Of a DNA stretch of 64,000 bases, positions 12,505-21,791 are shown piece by piece. Under the pieces are notes generated by a model. It was not told where the DNA came from. It was given only the letters and a program-made list of their open reading frames with translations, and searched no databases. Both the position numbers and the translations under genes were made by a program. The DNA lies in NCBI GenBank assembly GCA_018873245.2, contig JAEMBT020000005.1, positions 10,304,001 through 10,368,000 on the forward strand, read 5' to 3'. This DNA is from Archegozetes longisetosus. Its lineage: Eukaryota > Arthropoda > Arachnida > Sarcoptiformes > Trhypochthoniidae. Positions within the stretch are counted from its first letter, which is position 1. Each line of letters starts with the position of its first letter.

Positions 12505-13113
12505 GGTTAAATCCTATTATGCGCCGCCACTATTTAGAAATATAAATTATTTTTTACATTTTTATATTTTCATTGATTCTTATGTAATTTTTATTGCTGA
12601 TTACGAATATCTATTCCAGAAATTTCTAAGTCAAAGGATTTTCGAGATAATCGACTTTAAGTTAGTTCGAATCTAATAAATTTTACAAATTTAATTAGAT
12701 ATTTCATGTGATACATCACTTCAATGTGGGTTTTAACGCTTAATAAAACTATAATGTCAGAAAAATTTTAATCCAAACAGTTTTCGAGTTATTCGATTTA
12801 TGTTAGATTCAGGTTTTTAAAACTTTAAATAAATAATATATATGATTTATGATTTAAAATAGTTTTTAACGCTGATTACGAATATTTAATCAAAAAAATT
12901 CTAGATTGAATAGGTTATGATATTCATTTCATAAATAACCTTAGCAAAATTCAAGTTTAAAGTCGAATATCTCGAAAACCCTTTGATTTAAAATTTTTTT
13001 GGAATAGATATTCGTAATCAGCGATAAAAATTACATAAGAATCGATGAAAATATAAAAATGTAAAAAATAATTTATATTGCTATATAGTGGCGGCGCATA
13101 ATAGGATTTAACC
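12505..13113. mobile_element. Fold-back element, about 160-base arms
   Basis: The arm 12505-12670 and the arm 12955-13113 are inverted copies. Both hold GGTTAAATCCTATTATGCGC at the outer end, then 'cgccactat', a long 'acatttttatattttcat' block and 'cgaatatctattcc'. The middle is about 280 bases of AT-rich DNA. It has no coding capacity; the short frames in it are arm sequence. No convincing target duplication. Confidence 0.75.
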
Positions 13114-13820
13114 GAGTTTTGCAAGTGACTGAAATGTATGTAAGAATGCATGAAAATTTAAGTTTAAATTTTAAAATCTAGCTCAATGATCCTAGTAGCT
13201 TTTGAAAAATATTCTAGATTTAGAAATGCTGATTATCTATCTACTCAGAACTGAAATCACTTTTATTGAAAGCAAAGGTGAATTGAACTAGAATAATAAC
13301 GTATCATAAAAATTTGTTATCGACTCAGAAATATTCTGATAATTCAGTCTAATGAAATTAACTGAGGCAAACAAAAGTTTAAATTGATAGTTTTCGATAT
13401 TTTTTAATCTAAGCTTTCTGAATGTAAGTTCAAATTTGAAATATAAATGGAGGCAAATTTAAAGTTTAGCTTTAAAATGCTATCAGCGCTTGAAAACATA
13501 CTCTTTGAAACAAGAATGTCCAGCTCATATTAAACTCACTGTGATACGGACAGCTCAATTGCTTGTGATTTCAGAAATGAATACAGAGCATAACCATGAA
13601 TTGTCAAAGACAGATTTCGATCATTACTACCAAAATAGAGCTATGAGAAAATCTGATACTAAAACAAAATCTGAATTGGAAACATTGATATAAACTCAAG
13701 ATAACCCAAGATTGATTCTTGAATTTATGAGGGATAAAACTGGAAGCTCTGAAGATATGAGGGTCGTTAGTAATTTCAAGAGAAATTTAAAACTTAATGG
13801 TTAGATTTTCATTTTGTATA

Positions 13821-15079
13821 TATTGTGAAATATAAAAAATATAGTAATTTAATTTCTATAATTGTTTAGTTAGTCATCTTAAGAGATTAACCTTAAACTA
13901 TAATAAAGTAGTTTAGTAGTAAAATAGAAAGTGTAGATTGCAATTTTCATTTGTAATGAGTAATTATCTTTGAGATCACAGTACAAGATTAGTTTCCACT
14001 TGAGTGATAAATATTGGTTTAAGTACTATTTTCCTAAATTACAGAAAAACACAAATGTTTTCTTGTTTTCAGATAAAAATAACTATTGTGAGAACCCAAA
14101 AACTATAAAAGGCAAGAGAAGTTGTGTAATAAAAAACAGATATAATATAAACTCTTAACTGTTCACTATTATTCATTGTACGTCTAAAGTTGTAATTAAA
14201 TAATTATTAAGAAGTTGAAGAACTCTTTTATTTGAAATATACAGTCATGGAAAAATTTAAAGTAATTCTAGTTCGATTTTGATTTCAGAAATATGGTTTG
14301 TAATCATGGAAAATTTTTTCATCGTGGTAAATTTTTATAACACATATTCTATAACTTGAATACTACAGTTCCATAGTCGACACGTGTTTAATGAAATTTT
14401 TGAAAAATTACTCAATTGATCGTGGTAGTTTGTTAAACGTTAATGTAATCAATGCAATAGAGTTAAAATTCAGGGAATTTATAAAGTTTAGAGCTTAAGG
14501 GAAAAGTAACGTAGAAATCAAACAGCGATTAAATAAGAATTGTATTGATTACATTAACATTTAACAAACTACCACGATCAATTGAGTAATTTTTCAAAAA
14601 TTTCATTAAACACGTGTCGACTCAATTTCCAAGCATTACAAAATGGAACAAAATCTGATACCTTGTAGTATTCAAGTTATAGAATATGTTATAAAAATTT
14701 ACCACGATGAATTTTTGAAAAAAATTTTCAAACAATTCCTTCCATGATTACTCACAAACCATATTTCTGAAATCAAAATCGAACTAAAGAATAAGGAACT
14801 AGATCAAATTTAGTAGGTACTTTAAATTTTTCCATGACTGTATATCTATATCATATATATAATAAAGAGTACGAAAAGGTGAGTAACAAGTATATTACTT
14901 TAAAAAGCAAAGCATACTCTATCGAGTCCAACCAGACTCTTAGAGAATTAGGTAAAAGTAAATTGGAATCTCACATTGAGGTCCCCGATTTCAATTTACT
15001 CATTTCTGGACACACACACACACACACATTACATAAGAAACTATAACGATCCCAAGTCACAAAAATAAATGTGACAATA
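13821..15079. mobile_element. TA-target MITE copy A, carrying a nested fold-back element
   Basis: The ends are TATTGTGAAATATA on the left and GTGACAATA on the right (reverse TATTGTCAC), with TA duplications at 13819-13820 and 15080-15081. Without the nested 599-base insert and its TA it is about 658 bases. The sequence at 25902-26551 is a second copy in opposite orientation, about 650 bases, matching along its length. It sits between the N-terminal and catalytic parts of the MULE. A (CA)n run at 15010-15030 is expanded here but not in copy B. A Tc1/mariner-superfamily MITE is likely from the TA target. Confidence 0.8.
14242..14840. mobile_element. Fold-back Tc1-like element nested in the MITE
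   Basis: The ends CAGTCATGGAAAAATTTAAA on both sides are inverted, with TA at 14240-14241 and 14841-14842. The two halves are nearly self-complementary. Shared inverted blocks include 'gatttcagaaatatggtttg', 'ataacttgaatactaca' and 'gtcgacacgtgtttaatga'. 599 bases, no frame. The end CAGTCATGGAAA is shared with the Tc1-like element at 17829-19998, so that family may have moved it. Copy B of the host MITE has the intact empty TA site. Confidence 0.85.
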
Positions 15080-15336
15080 TAAACTCAAGTTTCGAAGTCG
15101 GGAAAATTATTTAACTGAGTAGTTAATTGATTTTTTCGTAAATCCTGAAACAGAAGCAAGGCATTTGAACGATGTACAGCAGCTGATCAAATGTATGCTT
15201 GATGATGATAAATCTGGAAAACTTTGTTCACTTAAACATTATTCAAATGAAGAAGGTATTTTAGAATATTGCTTTTGGCAAAATAAAAAAAAGGAAAATA
15301 TTTTTAATACATATTCTAACATTTGTGTTGATTCTA

Positions 15337-16606
15337 TTAGGGTTTTGCTTATGTAATGCGGTTTTAATTACTAAAATTAAAATTGAATTTCTATGATAGA
15401 TAATTAGTTTTAATTAATGATATATTGTCCATCATTTTCAACAACTTGTGTCCATTTATTGACTAAATCTTCAATGCCTTTGCGATAGAATGTGGTGTCC
15501 TTTTTATCGAAGAATTTATTGATGGTCTTTTTGATGGCTTTTATATCGGTGAACTTCTGGCCCTTAAGATGGTGTTGAAGAGATCGGAACAAATGATAAT
15601 CCGAAGGGGCGAGGTCGGGACTATATGTAGGATGCGGCGAAATTTCATACCCCAATTCCTTAATTTTTTGCCGGGTCTTCTGTGCGGTGTGTGGCCGAGC
15701 GTTATCATGAAGAAGGATAACTTGATTCTTATTGACCAATCGCGGTCTTTTGATCTTCAGTTCCGCACTCATTCGATCCAATTGATTACAATAAATATCT
15801 GCAGTCACTGTTTGACCCTCTTCCAAAACTTCATACCATATTATGCCGCGATAATCCCACCAAACACAAAATAATGCCTTTTTCGGGCGGAGACCAGACT
15901 TTGGAGTCGGTATCGGTGTATCACCAGGTGATAGCCATTGGAAACTTCTTTCTGGATTTTCATACAAAACCCATTTCTCATCTGATGTTACAATTTGTTG
16001 AAGAAATGGGCAATTATTGTGTCTAAATAAAAGTGAACTGCAGATTGTTATTCGAAGCGATCTTTGAGTTTCATTCAATTCACGGGGTACCAAACTCCGG
16101 CCCTAAACACTTTTCCAATTTGTTTGAGATGTTTCCAAACTGTTGCGGGATTACAATTCAACTGAATGGAGATGTCTTCAAGTGTTTGTTTCGGATCTGA
16201 TTCGACCAAATCGCGCAAAACTTCATTGTCCACTTCCACCGGTCGGCCGGATTTCGAGTTGTCTTCGACACTGAAGTCGTTGTTTCGGAAGCGCGAAAAC
16301 CATCGCTGACACTGACTCACACTCAGAGCTTTGTCACCGTATGTGTCCCGAATGTGTTGTGCGGCTTCGGTAGCATTTGATCTCCGATGAAATTCATACA
16401 ACAAACAATGTTTTATGTGAGTCTTAGTCGGAAACTCTTCAGCGATTTCGGACAAAATTTATTTAAAGATTATTTGTCAATAATTTGAGTTTAGATATCA
16501 CTCTTTTGGATGACTTTCCAAAAATAATTGCAAACAATCGTTTACTAATTCAAAATTGGGCTCAAATATAACGTTAAAAAACCGCATTACATAAGCAAAA
16601 CCCTAA
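15337..16606 (-). mobile_element. mariner transposon, 1270 bases
   Basis: Perfect 29-base terminal inverted repeats begin TTAGGGTTTTGCTTATGTAA (15337-15365 and 16578-16606) and are flanked by TA duplications at 15335-15336 and 16607-16608. Its size is standard for mariner. It lies inside the VDST|FILN catalytic motif of the MULE. The perfect repeats argue for a recent insertion. Confidence 0.95.
15410..16455 (-). pseudogene. mariner transposase with one frameshift
   Basis: The transposase reads on the - strand. The N-terminal part (16455-16075) has the two helix-turn-helix regions, with SVSQCQRWFSRFRNNDFSVE and GRPVEVDNEVL. The C-terminal part (16093-15410) has the D,D34D catalytic domain. 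TSDEKWVLYENPERSFQW carries the first Asp, VILLHDNARPHTAQ the second and YSPDLAPSDYHLF the third. The join GVW/VPRELNETQ needs one extra G near 16087, so a one-base deletion splits the frame. Apart from that it looks complete (about 345 residues), although the expected ATG is not seen: the frame opens with TTG. Confidence 0.9.
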
Positions 16607-16993
16607 TACATTCATTCTCAACCGAATTGCTTGAGTACTTAATATTATAATCACAATTGACGCGAATAATGATACTAGAATCAAAGGTTTAGGATTAAAA
16701 GCTAATGATAAAAGATTTGATATTTTAAGTACATTTTTCCAGTGGTTTAGTTCTGAAAATTCCGATTTCATTAACATAAAAACGAATGTTACCGATAAAA
16801 ACGAAACTCAAACCAATATACTTCAAACCCTTTATCCTAACACCGATATTAGCCTGTCTTAGTCATGTTTTTAAAGTCTTGAAGGTCGAAACGAATAAGA
16901 AACCTTCCAAAGTAGGTATTATGAGTAAGAAGTAAAGAATTCTTGATCCATTAAAATTTGCTGTGGATTTAGCTATTTATGGTTTTTTATATA

Positions 16994-17375
16994 GTAGATT
17001 AGACACTCGATATTTTGAAACCGCTTATTTTGAAATACTCAGTATTTTGAACCAATTTGAACATCAGTTTATATTATTGTGTACCTATTTATTTTGAAAT
17101 ATCTATCAACAGTTTGAAGATATAACAAAACATCGCATTTCAACAAATAATCATCATTATTAAGACTGCTGAGCAGTTCAGGTTCCAGAGGTTCGTGGAC
17201 AAACCTCAAACCTGAACACCAATCCAAATAAAATCTTGGTGTTTATCATTCAAATATTGCATTTTGAAGGAAATATTCATTTCGGACTTTTTTCAATATA
17301 CCGGCTATTTTAAAAATTCGCTATTATGAGCAAAATATTTTGGCAGAAGCGGGTTTAAACTAACGAGGTTCTACT
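16994..17375. mobile_element. pogo-like MITE, longer copy
   Basis: It opens with 'gacactcgatattttgaaacc' and ends 'cagaagcgggtttaaac' + 'taacgaggttctact', the same two ends as the 101-base copy at 3081-3181. Direct 'attttgaaata' and 'attttgaacc' blocks repeat near the left end. It sits between the second-Asp region and the CYTSEIEKF block of the MULE, so it is another insertion into that element. No frame. Confidence 0.6.
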
Positions 17376-18039
17376 TTATAAGCATAATCCGATTTATAAT
17401 TGAATTCTTCACAATGATTAATTTTCATCTAATGAAAATATTTTAGAAATAATCTTTATTTCAAGAAATTAGAGACATTAAAAATTAGAATAAGCAGCTC
17501 TGATTTTAAATAATTTTTCTTTCAATAATAAAATTGATTTTGTCATTAGGAATTTTAGCTGAGATGTGTTATACAAGCGAGATAGAAAAATTTAACACAT
17601 TGTACAATAAATTTGAGAAAGACTACGCTAAATATTCTGTCTTCCTCAAATACTTCGATGATAACTCAGGCTGCCAACTGTCCAGGCCTGACCTGGATTG
17701 TCCAGTGACCAGTGCGGGGTCTGACCTGGACATTGTAATGTCCAGTTTTTTATCATTGACAATATATCTCAAATAAAATGATGTATATAATGTTAAAAAC
17801 AGGATAACTGATTATATACTGTAATATACAGTCATGGAAATATCTAACTATGAAGATATAACAAGCTGTAAAATCAAACATGGTGAATGAATTTGAACTA
17901 ATTTCAGCAACAAGGTGCATAAACTCCCCCGATTTCTAAATACCCTTGTGAGTTTAATAATTGAGCTAGTTTAAGAAAAATAATCAAATTTTATTGAAAA
18001 CAAGAGATTTTTATGATAAATAATAGAATATTTATTAGA

Positions 18040-19323
18040 TTAGTATCTTGTATGACCACCAGAAGCTTGTCGCACAGCCTCTAAACGCCTGGGCATGGAT
18101 TCCACCAGGTTAATAAAGAACTGGCGCCAAGATGAGTCACACATCTTCTGGTGGGCCGACTTCAGAGCTGCCAATAAATCTTCCTTTGATGTGATAACTG
18201 GTCTTTCACTACGGACCAAACTCTTTATCATTGACCCGACATTTTCATCGGGATTCAGATCCGGAGAAAGACTGAAAATTCGATTAAATACTATTTTAAA
18301 ATGAATTCTATCAATACCTCGGGTGTGGAATCACAAAATCTTCAACTGGTCCGATATTTGTTGTGATCCAATCCTTAACAAAATGTGACGTATGGCTTGG
18401 GTGGTTGTCGTGGAGGAGCAGAACATTTCCGTCATCAAAATGACGCTCAATATAGGGGAGCACTTGTTCCTCCAAAAACTTGGAATAAACCTCTTTTGTG
18501 AGGGTTTCATGAACAAAAAGTTCACCTAATCCATGAAAACTGAAACTAGGTAGATTTTAAACAAATTAAAAAGTTAAGTAAGTCATATTCAAGTTAGAAA
18601 ACTCACAAGAGCACAAAAGAGACAGTAGAACGGAAAATCCTGTCCATGTGAGCAATGTTTCGCTCGTCATAGCGAGTGCCATTCTCGCGCCACACCCAGA
18701 GCTGACCCCTGTCACCACTACAGATCTTGAATTCATCAATAAATATTACTCTGGACCAGTCAATAAGTGTCCAATTGATCATTTCATTGGCATACGATAG
18801 GCGCCTCTCTTTATGCCACTCCCGGAGTCTTTCCTTAATGGCAGCTCTTCTTCTCCTCACACCTTAAATCAAGAAAATTAATTATTTAACACGATAATTG
18901 AATTAATGAATAATCGAATACCCATATCACTCAATCGCGTCCTTATTGTGCGATCACAAATGGATGAGAGCCTATCGTTTTCCGCAAAAGTCTCGGTTTG
19001 TCTTAATCGGGTAATGTTATCCCAGTTGTTCTCAAGAGCCACTGTTCTCAAAGATTCGTCATCGCTCTCAGTTGTGAGGGAGGGCGCCCTCCGGGTCTTT
19101 TGATTGAGATGAAGAGTTCTTCGTTGTCATCAATTCGCGCCCATTCGTCATAAGTATTACTACTGATGCCTTCAAATGAAAATTTGAATAATTGTTGTAA
19201 TTATTAATAAATTTGTGAATACTTACCGACATCTCTCATGATTGCGGTCTTCTTGCGGTTCTGGGCTCTCATTTTAATGAATCTTCGGAACTTGAGTTCC
19301 CGTTCCTCCACAGTAAAGGGCAT
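18040..19323 (-). pseudogene. Tc1-like DDE transposase with four introns and one frameshift
   Basis: DNA transposase of the Tc1 group. Exons on the - strand are 19323-19228, 19169-18922, 18862-18607, about 18539-18318 and 18271-18040. All four introns have GT-AG ends and are 45-70 bases. Seen: MPFTVEERELKFRRFIK at the start; a second helix-turn-helix ending TRLSDMGVRRRRAAIKERL; DWSRVIFIDEFKI (first Asp); LWVWRENGTRYDE; NVLLLHDNHPSHTSHFVKDW (second Asp); SLSPDLNPDENVG (Glu, assembled across the last intron). By my count 38 residues separate the second Asp from this Glu, unlike the classical 34. One base too many near 19080 shifts the frame in exon 2, just after GGRPP. About 351 codons otherwise, full length for Tc1. 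Confidence 0.85.
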
Positions 19324-19622
19324 TTCAATTAATGTTTTAATTAAACAAAATTTGTTTATTTGCAAACAAAATAACATGTGGTTTTCAAATAACTCATTAA
19401 AAATTACATTCACTTCAAATACATTACGATTTTTAATTAAAAATTCAAGTTTTTAGTTTTTCAATTTATCTCGTTAAATATTGTTTTTAATTTGATCATG
19501 CTTTCAACTTAACAATAAGGAAGTTGTTCGATATTTTGCAGAAAGCAGATTTCAAATCAACTAGATAGTTCAAAAGATATCAAGCAAGATATCTTCTTAG
19601 TTAGATATTTCCATGTGCTGTA

Positions 19623-19801
19623 TATTATAGAGTAAAGTTTTGTGGTCAGAGGTCAAAGGTCACCCGTCGGTGAACCCGAGGTCACAGGTCATCATGTATG
19701 GTGTAGTTGAACTTAGCTTGACAAGACCTTTCCAACGATACATGACAGGTTGGTAATAGGTCAACAGGAACACTCCGAGCAGGGATTGCTAAGATTCCGC
19801 C
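19623..19801. promoter_or_regulatory. Segment with AGGTCA direct repeats
   Basis: Two perfect DR1-type pairs, AGGTCAAAGGTCA at 19650-19662 and AGGTCACAGGTCA at 19679-19691, lie 16 bases apart. A nearby GGTCA is at about 19644 and a single AGGTCA at 19758-19763. AGGTCA direct repeats spaced by one base are the known binding site of RXR/USP and HNF4-type nuclear receptors. Whether they bind anything here is inference. The segment lies inside the Tc1-like element, upstream of its transposase. Confidence 0.45.
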
Positions 19802-20207
19802 TATTCTTTATCATAAAAATCTCTTGTTTTCAATAAAATCTTATTACTTTTCTTAAACTAGCTCAATTATTAAACTTACAAGGGTATTTAGAAATCGGGG
19901 GAGTTTATGCACCTTGTTGCTGAAATTGGTTCAAATTCATTCACCATGTTTGATTTTACAGCTTGTTATATCTTCATAGTTAGATATTTCCATGACTGTA
20001 GGTTTGTTTTTCACATACAATAAGCATGTAATAAGTTTATTATACATTATTATATGAAATATTGTGGACAATAATGAGTACAAACAATGGCAATTTTTTA
20101 CAAAACATTAATCGATAACTTTTTTAATGGTCTAATACTTTATGGCATTGAAATGTAGTGTAATGTCAAATTATTTAATTGAAATATAATATGATTTGTG
20201 CGAGAAA

Positions 20208-20503
20208 TGAGTGATAAAACCCGGAATCAGTCACCCGATAGGAAACGGGTCAAGAGGTAGACACAATTTAATGACAATTAGCTTCAATTGGAAGAGTTTA
20301 AGTGTTGGCTGCAGAAGGGAAACGATGATTACACAGTATTTTGTAAATTGTGTTCAAAATCAACGACAACTAAGTATGAGGGCATCAAAGCATTGAATGA
20401 CCACAATATGAGACCAAAACATATCGACAGAGTGAAGCAATTTAAAAGCAATGCAAAATTGTCAAGATTTTTGAATAAATCGTTGACGAAATTATTCAAA
20501 TAA
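20208..20503 (+). pseudogene. BED zinc finger remnant of a hAT transposase
   Basis: Seen: FKCWLQKGNDDYTVFCKLC, then KYEGIKALNDHNMRPKHIDR and a tail LSRFLNKSLTKLF. This is the W/C-x2-C/H-x-H pattern of BED fingers at the N-terminus of hAT transposases. The upstream MSDKTRNQSPDRKRVKR is out of frame with it and followed by stops. The catalytic domain and dimerisation region are absent, so the element was non-autonomous or deleted before the Tc1 insertion. Confidence 0.7.
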
Positions 20504-20620
20504 AATGATTAAATAACTGTCTAGTTTTGTCCAGTTTTTTAGTCAAAATTTAATACCTAATCCAGTCGTTTTTATTTTTCAGTTGGCAGCCGTAATGATA
20601 ACTCGCACAACTGTAAGCAA

Positions 20621-21224
20621 ATGTGGGTTCAATGCTATCGTGATAAAAAACCTAATTTAGGCGAAACTACAAATAATTTAATTGAATCTCTCAATTGTCA
20701 TTTGAAAGAATTCAGAAACTTTTCAGATACATTATTGGAATGCTATCGATCAGTCATGGTGTCGTTCTCTAATTTTGAAATACGAAAATCTTTTAAACGA
20801 CATAATGAGAAATTCAAAGTACCCCTCTTTAAACGTTTAGAAATTCCAGAAGTAATTGAATTCGAGTCTATTATAAATCAAGCAGTTACACAAAATAATG
20901 TAGATTATATTGTGGACCAAATGAATGTCTTTTAATGTGCTAAACTTTGTTTTTGAAAAGTAAGATGACATCACTTACAAATTGAGATCTGATGGCCATG
21001 GAGACGCTGAAACAACTGTTAATTCTTACAAATGTTCAAGATTTAGTAAAAAGAAATTATCTTGCTTCTACGTTTTCTCTTTGAGAAATCTCTTTGATAG
21101 ATCATTAATACCACCACAATTCGACAAAGACTTACGCGATGACAGAACATCAAAATGTAAGTGTATCTCAAATTTGAATATAAAACCTCCAAATTTAAAG
21201 TATTCTCCAATATCCACTGCCTAG
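20621..21224 (+). pseudogene. MULE transposase C-terminal catalytic part and SWIM finger
   Basis: WVQCYRDKKPNLGETTNN and LIESLNCHLKEFRNFSDTLL fit the conserved 'W...R...G..TNN.(V/I)E' segment of MULE/ZSWIM transposases. After a stop, SDGHGDAETTVNSYKCSRFS and KKKLSCFYVFSLRNLFDRSL fit the SWIM zinc finger (C-x-C...C-x-H), with the last Cys/His positions altered (CFYVF where CxHxF is usual). This is a zinc ligand lost by decay or a variant. Confidence 0.7.
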
Positions 21225-21227
21225 TTC

Positions 21228-21689
21228 TTGGATGCTAGAATAGAGACAGACAAACTTGCTAATGTAATTTCAAAATCTGTAGAAAAAGTTTATAAATCAC
21301 AACTATCTGTTATAAATATTGCTGAAGCTTTTGCAGAGAAGAAAAATGTTAAAATTGCTCCGATCGGGAGTAGCCAACAAACAGATAGTGATTCGCACGA
21401 ATGTGCACTACCAACTGCTCCATCCCCTGATAGTGAGAAGGACATTCCGAGAACTTCCAGTTATTCGAATATTAAACCACAGATGAGAGAAAAAGTTTCC
21501 AGCAGACCATCGACTCAAACAGCTATTGGCAAAACTCGAAGTAGGCTCAAGCCTTCGCTGAGAATCCGAAAAATCAAACATGTCACTAAAGTGAGCACAG
21601 TACAAAGTCGAACTGATAGTTCAAACGCAGAAATAAAAATGCAAAAGGTATTAGTTTCTTTATTTGTTAGCTATAAAGTAGAATTATAA
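21228..21689 (+). pseudogene. MULE transposase tail, Ser/Pro-rich, ending at a donor site
   Basis: DARIETDKLANVISKSVEKV continues the MULE C-terminal region, followed by a low-complexity Ser/Thr/Pro/Lys stretch. The frame runs to MQK followed by GTATTAGTTT, which looks like a donor. The next MULE coding piece (PHD finger) begins after 'cattcag' near 24418, so this was probably an intron, into which Merlin inserted. Confidence 0.6.
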
Positions 21690-21791
21690 ATTTCTTGAAA
21701 ATGTTCCTAAAAATATATATCTTCTAGAAGTTTCAAGAAAATTTCAAAACTATTGTATATGCAAGTCAGAAAAATTTGTAGTTGAACTAAG

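Larger units (their letters stand above)
17829..19998 (-). mobile_element. Tc1-like transposon with about 200-base inverted ends
   Basis: The terminal inverted repeats of about 200 bases start CAGTCATGGAAATATCTAAC (17829-18030 and 19802-19998). They are flanked by TA at 17827-17828 and 19999-20000. A further, imperfect copy of the end (TTAGATATTTCCATGTGCTG) sits inside at about 19601-19622, so the right side looks extended. Between that and the outer right repeat is a 178-base GC-richer segment with AGGTCA direct repeats. The transposase is on the - strand. Confidence 0.9.
17667..20594 (+). mobile_element. hAT-like transposon inserted in the MULE, itself hit by Tc1
   Basis: The inverted ends are CAGGCTGCCAACTG on the left and CAGTTGGCAGCC on the right. 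A flanking duplication ATGATAACT lies at 17658-17666 and 20595-20603 (8 or 9 bases, as in hAT). Taking it out makes the MULE read KYFDDNSHNCKQMWVQCYR without a break. The left subterminal part is GC-rich with repeated 'tgacctgga' and 'gtccag' strings. Coding remnant: a BED-type zinc finger only (20208-20503). A complete Tc1-like element (17829-19998) fills most of it. Confidence 0.88.

Noticed and set aside
12464-13151. Two similar frames on opposite strands
   Set aside because: They are the two inverted arms of the fold-back element, not genes.
15010-15030. (CA)n run as a possible regulatory or Z-DNA site
   Set aside because: A simple microsatellite expanded in one MITE copy and absent from the other.
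15569-15874. 101-codon + strand open frame inside the mariner
   Set aside because: It is the antisense of the mariner transposase catalytic region, which has all family motifs on the - strand.
19238-19456. 72-codon + strand frame over the Tc1 transposase start
   Set aside because: Antisense shadow of exon 1 and the leader of the Tc1 transposase.
21408-21605. - strand 65-codon frame
   Set aside because: Antisense of the Ser-rich tail of the MULE protein.
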